Of a stretch of 34,920 nt of DNA, positions 6,632-13,842 are shown in pieces. The notes under the pieces were generated by a model. That model was not told where the DNA came from and made no database searches. It worked only from the letters and a program-made list of their open reading frames with translations. A program made the translations under genes and the position numbers. The stretch spans positions 1 through 34,920 of the forward strand of contig JAUYJM010000009.1 in the NCBI GenBank assembly GCA_030689285.1. Direction: 5' to 3'. The first letter of the stretch is position 1. The number at the start of each line of letters is the position of its first letter. The DNA comes from a bacterium. GTDB taxonomy: Bacteria > Patescibacteriota > Minisyncoccia > Phycocordibacterales > GCA-002787175.

Positions 6632-8506
6632 ATGAGAAACATTAGAAACTTCTGCATTATCGCTCACATAGACCACGGCAAATCCACGCTTGCCGACAGA
6701 ATGCTTCAGGTTACCGGCACGATTCCGGAACGCAAGATGCGCGAGCAGGTTTTGGATGATATGGAGCTTGAGCGCGAGAGGGGTATTACCATAAAAATGA
6801 CCCCAGTCCGTATGATTTGGAGGCCAAATCATACGGACAAAATTCGCAATCCTTCATCTTTAATCCGTAACGAAGAAAGTCAAGGATTAAGGGTTAAAGA
6901 TGAAGGATTATCAGATTCAGAATGCTTCATTCTGAATCTGATTGACACTCCGGGTCACATTGACTTTGCTTACGAAGTTTCGCGTGCCCTAAAAGCGGTG
7001 GAAGGGGCGATTCTTCTCGTGGACTCCACTCAAGGCGTGCAGGCGCAAACGCTTTCGGTTTTAAGTATGGCAAAAAGCGCCGGACTGACTATAATCCCAG
7101 TCGTGTCAAAGGTGGATTCTCCCTACGCTCGCATAAGCGAATCAAAAGAAGAAATAGCAAAAATTTTAGAGTGTGACACAAAAGACATTTTGGAAGTATC
7201 GGGAAAGACCGGACAAGGCGTGACGGAGCTTTTGGACGTAATCGTACAAAAAGTGCCACCCCCGAGTTTTTTACCTGCAAGAGAAGACAACCAACTGCAA
7301 GCATTGGTATTTGACTTTGAATATTCCACTCATACGGGGGTAATAGTATATGTGAGAATTTTCAGCGGCAACGTAACGGGCAAAGAAAAACTTAGTTTCG
7401 CGGTCGCAAAGCGTGATTTTTCTCCAATTGAAATAGGAATATTTTCGCCTGACAGGGTTTTGTCAAAGCAGATTGCTTCCGGGGAAATAGGTTATATTGT
7501 GACGGGAATAAAAGAGCCCGGCGTGGCTTCAGTCGGAGACACGGTTGTTTTGTCAAAAGGGTTGCTTAAAGCTCTACCCGGATACGAGAGGCCGTCTCCG
7601 GTGGTTTGGGCCAGTGTGTATCCTGAAGATGCGGACGATTTCAACAGCTTAAGGCAGGCATTGGGGAAACTCCGTCTTTCAGATTCATCTTTTTCTTTTG
7701 AAGAAGAGTCATCGGGACTTTTGGGCAGGGGTTTTAGGTGCGGATTCTTGGGAATGCTCCACTTGGAGATTGTTACAGAACGGCTTCGCAGAGAATTTAA
7801 TCTGGAACTTGTGGTTACGACTCCGAGTATTACATACGAAATTACCACAAAAAGGGGCGAAAAAATAACTGCGTATTCGCCAATTCAGTTTCCCAGTTAT
7901 GGTGATATATCAGGTATAAAAGAGCCTTGGGTCAAGATACGCGTAATCACTCCGGCGGACTATCTTGGAGATATAACCCAGCTTTTATATAAGCATGAAG
8001 CGGTTTTGGGTGATACTTCAGATTTTGGAGATAACCGTTCGGAGATTTACGCCGAAATGCCTTTGAGAGAGCTTATGCGAGGTTTTTTTGACGAACTCAA
8101 AAGCGTTTCATCTGGTTTCGCCTCTCTTTCTTACGAGATGGCGGAGCTTAAGGACGCGGATGTTCTTCGTATGGATATACTTGTGGCGGACGAAATCGTA
8201 CCGGCTTTTTCAAGAGTTGTGTCAAAAAGAAAGGCGGAGGAAGAATCGGAATCGGCGGTTGAGAAGCTTTTTTCCATACTGCCCCGCCAAATGTTTGTGA
8301 CAAAAATTCAGGCTACCGCGATGGGCAGAATAATATCGTCAAAAACCTTGTCGGCTCTCAAAAAAGACGTTACAGGTTATCTTTACGGAGGAGATATTAC
8401 AAGAAAGAAAAAATTGTGGGAAAAACAAAAAAAGGGAAAAAAGAAGATGAAGGAAAGAGGAAAAGTCAACATCCCTCACGATGTGTTTGTGAAGATGATG
8501 AAATAG
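6632..8506 (+). CDS. lepA: elongation factor 4 (LepA), back-translocating GTPase
   Basis: 624 residues. LepA binds the ribosome and acts on stalled or misassembled complexes. The chosen start gives MRNIRNFCIIAHIDHGKST, the usual LepA N-terminus. An upstream in-frame ATG at 6581 lies in repeat DNA and would add an unrelated extension. An extended -10 (TGGTATTGT, 6616-6624) sits 7 nt before the ATG with no Shine-Dalgarno, suggesting a leaderless mRNA. G1 is at residues 11-19, the GITI switch near 50-55, DTPGH at 105-109. The C-terminal LepA domain is complete (GYLYGGDITRKKKLWEKQKKGKKKMK). Two oddities: G4 reads SKVD instead of NKxD, and about 34 extra residues lie between the VRMIW strand and NLIDTPGH, encoded by palindromic repeat DNA (6806-6940). 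Identification is secure; activity with these changes is inferred from the intact remainder. Confidence 0.95.
   Translation: MRNIRNFCIIAHIDHGKSTLADRMLQVTGTIPERKMREQVLDDMELERERGITIKMTPVRMIWRPNHTDKIRNPSSLIRNEESQGLRVKDEGLSDSECFILNLIDTPGHIDFAYEVSRALKAVEGAILLVDSTQGVQAQTLSVLSMAKSAGLTIIPVVSKVDSPYARISESKEEIAKILECDTKDILEVSGKTGQGVTELLDVIVQKVPPPSFLPAREDNQLQALVFDFEYSTHTGVIVYVRIFSGNVTGKEKLSFAVAKRDFSPIEIGIFSPDRVLSKQIASGEIGYIVTGIKEPGVASVGDTVVLSKGLLKALPGYERPSPVVWASVYPEDADDFNSLRQALGKLRLSDSSFSFEEESSGLLGRGFRCGFLGMLHLEIVTERLRREFNLELVVTTPSITYEITTKRGEKITAYSPIQFPSYGDISGIKEPWVKIRVITPADYLGDITQLLYKHEAVLGDTSDFGDNRSEIYAEMPLRELMRGFFDELKSVSSGFASLSYEMAELKDADVLRMDILVADEIVPAFSRVVSKRKAEEESESAVEKLFSILPRQMFVTKIQATAMGRIISSKTLSALKKDVTGYLYGGDITRKKKLWEKQKKGKKKMKERGKVNIPHDVFVKMMK
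6806..6940. repeat. in-frame palindromic insertion inside lepA
   Basis: Three hairpins lie in series. GTCCGTATGATTTGG (6806-6820) pairs with its exact inverse at 6824-6838. AATCCTTCATCTTTAA (6848-6863) pairs with TTAAAGATGAAGGATT (6894-6909). CAGATTCAGAATG (6912-6924) pairs with CATTCTGAATCTG (6928-6940). The outermost arms, 6806-6820 and 6928-6940, encode the native TPVRMIW and FILNL; the inner arms are inverted copies of them. The central 16-bp inverted repeat is shared with pheS. Confidence 0.9.
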
Positions 8507-8820
8507 CGGCACTAATATACGAATACACGCGAATGGCACGAATAAAATTTTTTCGTCCTACCCCCGCAGCAAGGCTCGCGGGATATTAGGCGAAAAATTT
8601 TTTGAGAACTCTTCCGTTCTCAACGTTCGCTCCGCTCACTGCTCTCCGCCACGGGGAAACTCCCGTTTCCCCGACCCCCTTCCCACTATTCCTCGTCACC
8701 CCGAAGCAGAGCTTCGGGGTATCTCTCAGAATAAACTCGCGCTTTCGTATGGGAGCTATAGGAATATCGGCATATACAGCATAACCATACTTATGATTAT
8801 AAGTATGGAGAGGATGGTCC
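8507..8820. repeat. cluster of palindromes after lepA
   Basis: No gene is visible. It begins with a short repeat (CACTAATATACGAATACACG) also seen near 15400, 22725 and 22790. Then come an inverted pair around 8545/8600 (AATTTTTTCG.CCTA with TAGGCGAAAAATT), GAGAAC-TCTTCC-GTTCTC, GGGGAAAC-TCCC-GTTTCCCC, CCCCGAAGC-AGA-GCTTCGGGG, and CCATACTTAT-GATT-ATAAGTATGG at 8787-8810. One of these may end lepA transcription, but none has a proper U run. Confidence 0.75.
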
Positions 8821-8910
8821 AGACAATCTTCATGAACTTCTTTTGTTTTTTGTTAAATTGCATTAAATTAAAGCTGAAAAAATATCTATTGTAATGTAAT
8901 ATAATATCTG

Positions 8911-9047
8911 TGAATTACGAAATGTCTTTTTCGGCGAGGTTTTCGTGGCGCACGGAGATTTTTTACTAAAAATCTTCCTCTCTCCGGCGCCGGCCGCGCC
9001 TCAGAAGGCGCCTCTCAAACCTCGCCTCAACACCATTTCGTAATTCA
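8911..9047. repeat. 137-bp nested composite palindrome, probably transcribed
   Basis: The outer arms are TGAATTACGAAATG (8911-8924) and CATTTCGTAATTCA (9034-9047), 14 bp perfect. Inside are GGCGAGGTTT (8933-8942) with AAACCTCGCC (9017-9026), AGATTTTT with AAAAATCT, and a GC-rich CCGGCGCCGG core. A -10 box TATAAT (8900-8905) lies just before the left arm, so it may be the 5' part of the ftsB-like transcript or a small RNA. A second -10-like TAATAT lies at 9052-9057. Confidence 0.7.
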
Positions 9048-9095
9048 AGGATAATATATAAAAAGCGTTGAAGCAATGCCTTTGAGCCAAAATTT

Positions 9096-9491
9096 ATGAG
9101 AGTTTTATACAGACTTATACGCAAAACAAGGGAAAAACTTTCGTCAAAAATCTTGCGTTTCGCTGCGCTTGTGTTCATTGCGCTTATGATACCGGCCGTA
9201 AATGGCGTTTTTCACAAAGAGAGGAACAGTATGGCAAATCTGAATGAAGCAAGGACAGAGCTCGCATCGCTTGAAAAAAGAAAGGAAGGGCTCTCTCAGT
9301 CAATTGAAAATTTGTCCAGTGAGAGCGGTTTTGATATTGAAATTCGAAAAAAATTTCCTTTGGCTAAAGAAGGGGAGCACGCTATAATTTTTATTGAGGG
9401 AAAAGACCGCAAGCAGAGCGACATAGATGAAATTTCCGATGCCGATACGGCAAACTGGTTTAGCAAATGGTTCGGCGGATGGTTTAAGTGA
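9096..9491 (+). CDS. FtsB/DivIC-like septum formation initiator
   Basis: 131 residues. A basic N-terminus is followed by one transmembrane segment (about residues 20-38, FAALVFIALMIPAVNGVF), then a short coiled coil (about 46-75) and the conserved tail IEIRKKFPLAKEGEHAIIFIE. This is the FtsB/DivIC arrangement: a bitopic protein whose extracytoplasmic coiled coil bridges FtsQ/FtsL-type partners in the divisome. Length is normal for the family. The C-terminal acidic/aromatic tail (DTANWFSKWFGGWFK) is an addition seen in this copy. The gene ends in TGA three nt before tRNA-Gly, so the two are probably cotranscribed. FtsB and DivIC cannot be distinguished from sequence alone, so no symbol is given. 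Confidence 0.8.
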   Translation: MRVLYRLIRKTREKLSSKILRFAALVFIALMIPAVNGVFHKERNSMANLNEARTELASLEKRKEGLSQSIENLSSESGFDIEIRKKFPLAKEGEHAIIFIEGKDRKQSDIDEISDADTANWFSKWFGGWFK

Positions 9492-9494
9492 TTT

Positions 9495-9565
9495 GCGGGT
9501 ATGGTTTAGTGGCAGAATGCGACCTTCCCAAGGTTGAGACGCGGGTTCGATTCCCGCTACCCGCA
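9495..9565 (+). tRNA. tRNA-Gly (anticodon CCC)
   Basis: 71 nt. The acceptor stem GCGGGTA pairs with TACCCGC, the anticodon arm is CGACC-TTCCCAA-GGTTG, and the T arm is GCGGG-TTCGATT-CCCGC. Discriminator A; CCA is not encoded. It reads GGG codons. It follows the ftsB-like stop after three nt. The 3' half from the T arm onward is duplicated at 9710. Confidence 0.93.
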
Positions 9566-9806
9566 AAAATAACGAGCGAAGCGAGTATATTTTTCGGGTA
9601 TAAAAAGCTCCCTAAGGAGCTTTTTAAGGGAAGCGAAGCCTTATTGAGCATAAAATTGAGTCCGTATTCGGACGAAAATTTTATCCAATAAGGGGACTGA
9701 ACATGTAATGTTCGATTCCCGCTACCCGCAAAAATAACGAGCGAAGCGAGTATATTTTTCGGGTATAAAAAGCTCCCTAAGGAGCTTTTTAAGGGAAGCG
9801 AAGCCT
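9545..9806. repeat. 97-bp direct repeat containing the tRNA-Gly 3' half
   Basis: 9545-9641 and 9710-9806 are identical over 97 bp. Each starts with the tRNA T arm (GTTCGATTCCCGCTACCCGC), includes ACGAGCGAAGCGAGT and ends after the terminator. The 68-bp spacer holds a palindrome: ATAAAATT with AAATTTTAT around GTCCG-TATT-CGGAC. A tRNA 3' end repeated directly is the form of an integration attachment site, but no integrase is present. Confidence 0.9.
9602..9625 (+). terminator. intrinsic terminator after tRNA-Gly
   Basis: AAAAAGCTCC-CTAA-GGAGCTTTTT is a symmetric terminator that can work on both strands. An identical copy lies at 9767-9790 within the duplicated segment, where it can also serve the converging PfkB gene. 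Confidence 0.85.
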
Positions 9807-9825
9807 CGTGAAGTGCGTTTCAGGG

Positions 9826-10818
9826 CTACAATTTTTTAGGCTTATAATCCTCAGGAGCGTTTTTGAGATATTCTTCCAGTTTTTGCCGCGAAAGCAGGCC
9901 TTTTTGGGCTCCAATTTCTTGCACCACCGACATAGAATTTATGGGACCCCACGAAAGGGCGGTTGGAATATCAAACCCTAAGGCAAGCGCGGAGGTAAAA
10001 GTCGCCGAGAAGGAATCGCCGGCTCCCGTTCTATCCACCGGAGGCGCGGGGTCTCTGTACATAGGGATAAACCATGTTTCTTTTTCATCCGAAGCGTAAG
10101 CTCCATGGGGCCCGTCAGTTATAACCGCGATTTTTGGACCAAGTTCTCTCATCTTTTGCAGAAGTATCTTAATGTCGTACTCTTTTGTCTCAAGAATTTT
10201 TTTGGCTTCTTCCTTGTTGCAGAAGAAAATTTCAGATGCTTCGTAAAGAGCCCTCAATTTTTCAAAACCGAGTTTTATCTGAAATGTTCCCGGCTGAAAA
10301 GCCATTTTTATACCGCTGTTTTTTACTCGGTCTGCCAGGACGAGTTGGTAGGACAGAGAATTTTCCGCAAGAGACGACAGGTATATCCACTTTGGCGCGG
10401 TGTCAAATTGCGGCAGTTTATATTCATATTTCTGATGCTTTACCAAGATGGTGCGTTCCTCCTTGAATCGCAGGACGAAATGATAATTTGACTTACGGCC
10501 AGCATGGACACTTACAAGGTCTGCCGCCACGCCTTCTTTTTGCAGAGCGGCGAGCTGTTCTTTGCCATACAAATCATCGCCCAAGTTGGAAATGAGAGCA
10601 GACGACAAGCCAAGACGGTGCGCCGCGACAGCCGCGTTCGGTGAATTGCCGACTGCCGGTACGACCACGATATCCCGATAGGGAATCTTGTCGCCAAATC
10701 GCATACAGAGCTCCTCGGTTTTTTCGGGGTTGTCTGTTTCAATCCAAGCGTCTTCCAATTCTATAAAAGCATCTGTTACAATATCACCAACGGCTACAAA
10801 ATCGTATTGGTTTTTCAT
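9826..10818 (-). CDS. PfkB-family carbohydrate/nucleoside kinase
   Basis: 330 residues, the usual length for the ribokinase-like fold. It starts MKNQYDFVAVGDIVTDAF, carries the substrate-side motif VGNSPNAAVAAHRLG near residues 56-70 and the family signature DRTGAGDSFSATF near 262-274, where the Asp of GAGD is the catalytic base and the Gly residues form the anion hole. It phosphorylates a sugar or nucleoside using ATP in the cytoplasm; the substrate cannot be read from the sequence. AGGAC lies seven nt before the ATG, a normal Shine-Dalgarno. The gene is divergent from class II aldolase across 60 bp that holds -10 boxes for both, so the pair may be co-regulated. Ribokinase, fructokinase, 6-phosphofructokinase-like or adenosine kinase activities all remain possible. 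Confidence 0.9.
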   Translation of the reverse strand: MKNQYDFVAVGDIVTDAFIELEDAWIETDNPEKTEELCMRFGDKIPYRDIVVVPAVGNSPNAAVAAHRLGLSSALISNLGDDLYGKEQLAALQKEGVAADLVSVHAGRKSNYHFVLRFKEERTILVKHQKYEYKLPQFDTAPKWIYLSSLAENSLSYQLVLADRVKNSGIKMAFQPGTFQIKLGFEKLRALYEASEIFFCNKEEAKKILETKEYDIKILLQKMRELGPKIAVITDGPHGAYASDEKETWFIPMYRDPAPPVDRTGAGDSFSATFTSALALGFDIPTALSWGPINSMSVVQEIGAQKGLLSRQKLEEYLKNAPEDYKPKKL

Positions 10819-10878
10819 ATCAAAAGTCCTATTTAACTACTAATATAAAATGTTATACTATAATCGTAACATAATTAT
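10819..10878. promoter_or_regulatory. divergent promoter region between the kinase and aldolase genes
   Basis: Towards the aldolase there is an extended -10, TGTTATACT (10851-10859), overlapping a second TATAAT (10859-10864), leaving about 15-19 nt of leader with no Shine-Dalgarno. Towards the kinase the minus strand has TATATT near 10843-10848. The 9-mer TGTTATACT is repeated exactly before dnaE. Confidence 0.6.
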
Positions 10879-11745
10879 ATGGAACTGAAAGAATTTATAA
10901 AAGAAGCCGAGAACAATAAAACTGCTATAGGACATTTTAACATTTCCAATCTGGAAACGCTCTGGGGCATTTTCAGAGCCGCCAAGGGCTTGAATGTGCC
11001 GGTGATTATCGGTCTGTCTGAAGGCGAGGGGGCGTTTGTGGGAGTGCGCCAAGCCGCCGCGCTAGTGAAAAGTTTGAGACAGGAATATGATTTTCCGATT
11101 TTTATAAACGCAGACCACTTTTACTCGTTTGAAAAAGTAAAAGAAGCCGTTGACGCGGATTTTGACGCGGCTATCTTTGACGGCAGTCACGTGAGTTCGG
11201 AAGAAAACGAAAATATAGCAAAAATGTGCGCGCAATACGCTGAAAAAGCGGGGAAAAATGTTTTGATTGAGGGTGAGCTCGGGCATATCGGCCAGTCTTC
11301 CAAACTTTTGGAAAAGATACCGGAGGACGCCGATGTGGAGGAGTCGGTTTTGACTTCGGCGGATGATGCTAGAAATTTTGTGGAAAAAACCGGAGTTGAC
11401 CTGCTTGCGCCGGCTGTGGGAAATCTTCATGGTATGTTAAAAACCGGCCACAATCCTAGGATAAACATCGGACGAATAAAAGAAATACGCGAGGCGGCCG
11501 GTGTGCCACTCGTCCTTCACGGCGGTTCGGGTATATCGGATGAGGATTTCCGAAACGCCATAAAAGCGGGTGTTTCAATAATCCACATAAATACAGAAAT
11601 AAGACTCTCTTACCGAAAAGCCCTTGCAAAAGCATTGTCTGACAATCCCGATGAAATTGCGCCGTATAAGTACGGGAAAGAAGCGGTTCTGGCCGTAGAG
11701 GAGGTTGTTACCAAAAGGTTAAAACTCTTCAACGGTATTGAGTAA
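10879..11745 (+). CDS. fba: class II fructose-1,6-bisphosphate aldolase family protein
   Basis: 288 residues. Class II aldolases are zinc-dependent TIM barrels that split fructose-1,6-bisphosphate (or tagatose bisphosphate) into two triose phosphates. Visible marks are the N-terminal AIGHFNISNLETLWGIF, the NADHF motif with the zinc/catalytic His and Asp near residue 80, DGSHVSSEEN, the GELGHIGQ loop, the zinc-ligand stretch VGNLHGM, LHGGSGISDEDF for phosphate binding, and HINTEIRLSYRKAL near the end. Length is near the family norm. The neighbours are a divergent sugar kinase and a downstream hydroxyacid dehydrogenase 27 nt away, consistent with a small sugar-phosphate/glycerate module. Fructose- and tagatose-specific enzymes cannot be separated here, so the symbol is by family. 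Confidence 0.92.
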   Translation: MELKEFIKEAENNKTAIGHFNISNLETLWGIFRAAKGLNVPVIIGLSEGEGAFVGVRQAAALVKSLRQEYDFPIFINADHFYSFEKVKEAVDADFDAAIFDGSHVSSEENENIAKMCAQYAEKAGKNVLIEGELGHIGQSSKLLEKIPEDADVEESVLTSADDARNFVEKTGVDLLAPAVGNLHGMLKTGHNPRINIGRIKEIREAAGVPLVLHGGSGISDEDFRNAIKAGVSIIHINTEIRLSYRKALAKALSDNPDEIAPYKYGKEAVLAVEEVVTKRLKLFNGIE

Positions 11746-11772
11746 ATTATAAATTTAAGAATAATTTTAACA

Positions 11773-12738
11773 ATGGCAAAAATATATGTAACAAGAAATA
11801 TTCCCGGGACAGGACTGCCTTCTCTTCGCGAAAAAGGGCATACTATCGTAGTAAGTGAAAAAGACGGAGTTTTGACGAAGGAAGAGTTGATTGCCGACCT
11901 GAAAAAAGATTCATACGACGGAGTGCTGTCGCTTTTGACCGATAAAATTGACGCTGAAATTTTTGACGCCGCTCCTGACGCCAAGATCTTCGCAAACTAC
12001 GCGGTGGGATTCAACAATTTTGATTTGGATGAGGCAAAAAAAAGAGGGGTCGTGGTAACAAACACTCCGGGAGATTTGACCGACTCTGTGGCCGAGCACA
12101 CTTTTGGGCTTATAATAGCTCTTTCACACAGAATCGCGGAAGGCGACAGGTTTGTAAGGGCGGGAAAGTACGAAGGGTGGAATCCCAATCTTTTGATAGG
12201 TTCTGAAATAAAAGGTAAAACTTTGGGACTTCTGGGGGCGGGAAGAATCGGAGCCCGCGTGATTTACTGCGCTCGGGCTTTTGATATGAATGTTTTGTAT
12301 TACGATGTAGTGAGAAACAAAGAAGTGGAAAAAAACTATGGAGCAAAGTTTTTTGAAACTCCGGAAGAGGTTTTGACAACATCAGATTTTGTTTCTGTAC
12401 ACGTGCCTCTTTTGGACTCAACACACCATCTCATAAACAGAGAGCGGCTGGTTCTTATGAAAAAAACCGCCTACCTTATAAACACATCTCGCGGCCCTGT
12501 TGTGGACGAGGCCGCCCTTGTTGAGGCGCTAAAGAAAGGAATAATCGCCGGCGCCGGTCTTGATGTGTATGAAAATGAACCAAAACTTGCCGAAGGCCTT
12601 TCCGAATTACAGAATGTCATTTTAACTCCTCATATAGCTTCGGCTACTGAATACGCCCGAGAAGAAATGTCGCGCCTAGCGGCGGACAATCTTATCGCTT
12701 TTTTTGAAGGTAAGGAACCGCCTAATGCGGTAAAATAA
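11773..12738 (+). CDS. D-isomer-specific 2-hydroxyacid dehydrogenase (glyoxylate/hydroxypyruvate reductase type)
   Basis: 321 residues. It is an NAD(P)-dependent oxidoreductase acting on a 2-keto/2-hydroxy acid. The split N-terminal substrate domain contains YAVGFNNFDLDEAKKRG and TNTPGDLTDSVAEHTFGL, the pattern of glyoxylate/hydroxypyruvate reductases. The Rossmann motif is GLLGAGRIGARV near residue 152. Catalytic residues are all present: Arg in NTSRGPVVDE (~238), Glu in DVYENEP (~266) and His in LTPHIASAT (~287). It lies 27 nt after the aldolase on the same strand and is probably cotranscribed, with no Shine-Dalgarno before its ATG. The substrate (glyoxylate, hydroxypyruvate, glycerate or pyruvate) is inferred by family only. 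Confidence 0.92.
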   Translation: MAKIYVTRNIPGTGLPSLREKGHTIVVSEKDGVLTKEELIADLKKDSYDGVLSLLTDKIDAEIFDAAPDAKIFANYAVGFNNFDLDEAKKRGVVVTNTPGDLTDSVAEHTFGLIIALSHRIAEGDRFVRAGKYEGWNPNLLIGSEIKGKTLGLLGAGRIGARVIYCARAFDMNVLYYDVVRNKEVEKNYGAKFFETPEEVLTTSDFVSVHVPLLDSTHHLINRERLVLMKKTAYLINTSRGPVVDEAALVEALKKGIIAGAGLDVYENEPKLAEGLSELQNVILTPHIASATEYAREEMSRLAADNLIAFFEGKEPPNAVK

Positions 12739-12975
12739 GCACGGTTTACGTTCACTTGAGAGCTAAGCTCCCAAGTGAAGCTTCCAAAAAACATTGCGTC
12801 TACACCTGCCGATTATCGGCCGCAAAGAATCTAAAATGTGACGTCCCCGCTTTCCAATGCTTCTTCAAAGCATTCCAGGGGGAGGTATTTCGTTGTTAAC
12901 AACGAAATAATCGCGCAAGTTTGATTACATTCAGAATTAAAACGGCTAATACTGCAGTATTAGCCGTTTCTTGTT
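12739..12975. repeat. palindrome-dense spacer after the dehydrogenase
   Basis: Five palindromes lie in series: CACTTG...CAAGTG (around 12754-12778), GCCGATTATCGGC, AATGCTT-CTTC-AAAGCATT, a perfect 22-bp palindrome at 12887-12908 (half-site ATTTCGTTGTT), and a perfect 26-bp palindrome at 12942-12967 (half-site ACGGCTAATACTG) followed by TTCTTGTT. The last probably acts as a terminator. No gene is seen up to 13038. Confidence 0.75.
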
Positions 12976-13038
12976 GGCAGTGAGGGGTTACAAAACGGAG
13001 ACTTGCGTTTTTTCGATAATTGTATTAAATTATTTATT

Positions 13039-13734
13039 ATGTTGACCCTAAATATTACAAAAAGAGACCCGGAGGTTTCCGCTGGAGTCTTGAGGCGGAC
13101 CGGTAGAATGCCAGCGGTGTTTTACGGTAAAAAAACAAAATCAACACCGATTTCAGTGGATGAAATTGAGTTTCTAAAGATATGGAGAGAGGCGGGTGAA
13201 TCCACGGTGGTAAACTTGAAGGAAGGCAAGGAAGAAGGGCTCGGCGCTCTTATCTACGGTTATCAAAGAGATGCCATTACGCAAAAACTTTTGCATACCG
13301 ATTTTTACGTTTTTGAGAAAGGTCAAAAGATGAAAATAAGCGTACCTTTGGAATTTATCGGGGAGGCGCCTGCGGTAAAGGCGGGTGGTGTGATTGTAAA
13401 AGTTATGCATGAAGTTGAGGTGGAAGCGGAGCCAAAAAATCTTCCGCACTCTCTTTCAGTGAATATATCAGTGCTTGAAAATTTTACCAGCGTAGCTTTG
13501 GCCAAAGACATTGTATTGCCTGAAGGCGTTATCTTGACCATAAACCCGGAGGACGTCGTGGCCTCTGTTTACGAACCAAAAGATGAGCCTAAAGAGGAAC
13601 CGGCTCAAGAATTTGACCCAACCAAGGTAGAAGTGGAAAAGAAGGGCAAGGAAGCAAAGGAAGGAGAGGAGACGGGCGCGCCAGAAGAAAGCGAAAAGAA
13701 AAAAGAAGAGGAACAAAAGCAGGTGAAAAAATAA
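13039..13734 (+). CDS. rplY: 50S ribosomal protein L25 (long, Ctc-type)
   Basis: 231 residues. The N-terminal 5S-rRNA-binding domain (about 1-95) includes LRRTGRMPAVFYGKK and the LLHTDFYVFEKGQKMKISVPLEF segment. The TL5/Ctc beta-domain (about 96-190) includes VIVKVMHEVEVEAEPKNLP and INPEDVVASV. The C-terminus is a highly charged Lys/Glu tail of about 40 residues, common in Ctc-type L25. It binds 5S rRNA in the central protuberance of the large subunit. ATG 13039 is chosen because it starts the conserved domain; an upstream TTG at 13003 would add 12 unrelated residues. There is no Shine-Dalgarno. A terminator follows at 13769. Confidence 0.93.
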   Translation: MLTLNITKRDPEVSAGVLRRTGRMPAVFYGKKTKSTPISVDEIEFLKIWREAGESTVVNLKEGKEEGLGALIYGYQRDAITQKLLHTDFYVFEKGQKMKISVPLEFIGEAPAVKAGGVIVKVMHEVEVEAEPKNLPHSLSVNISVLENFTSVALAKDIVLPEGVILTINPEDVVASVYEPKDEPKEEPAQEFDPTKVEVEKKGKEAKEGEETGAPEESEKKKEEEQKQVKK

Positions 13735-13768
13735 TCTTTACGTTTGATTTGTTAAGATAACGACTTTG

Positions 13769-13798
13769 AAAACACGCCAATATATTTGCGTGTTTTTG
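13769..13798 (+). terminator. intrinsic terminator after rplY
   Basis: AAAACACGC, a 10-nt loop, then GCGTGTTTTTG. It lies 35 nt after the stop codon. Confidence 0.88.
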
Positions 13799-13842
13799 TT
13801 GTAAACTATTCGTTTCCTCGATTTTTATGATAAAATGTGGTT

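Noticed and set aside
9488..9691. ORF across tRNA-Gly and its duplicated tail
   Set aside because: It overlaps the tRNA and terminator on the same strand and has no family resemblance.
9545..9806. A second functional tRNA-Gly at the duplicated copy
   Set aside because: Only the T arm and acceptor 3' strand are present; the D and anticodon arms are missing before 9710.
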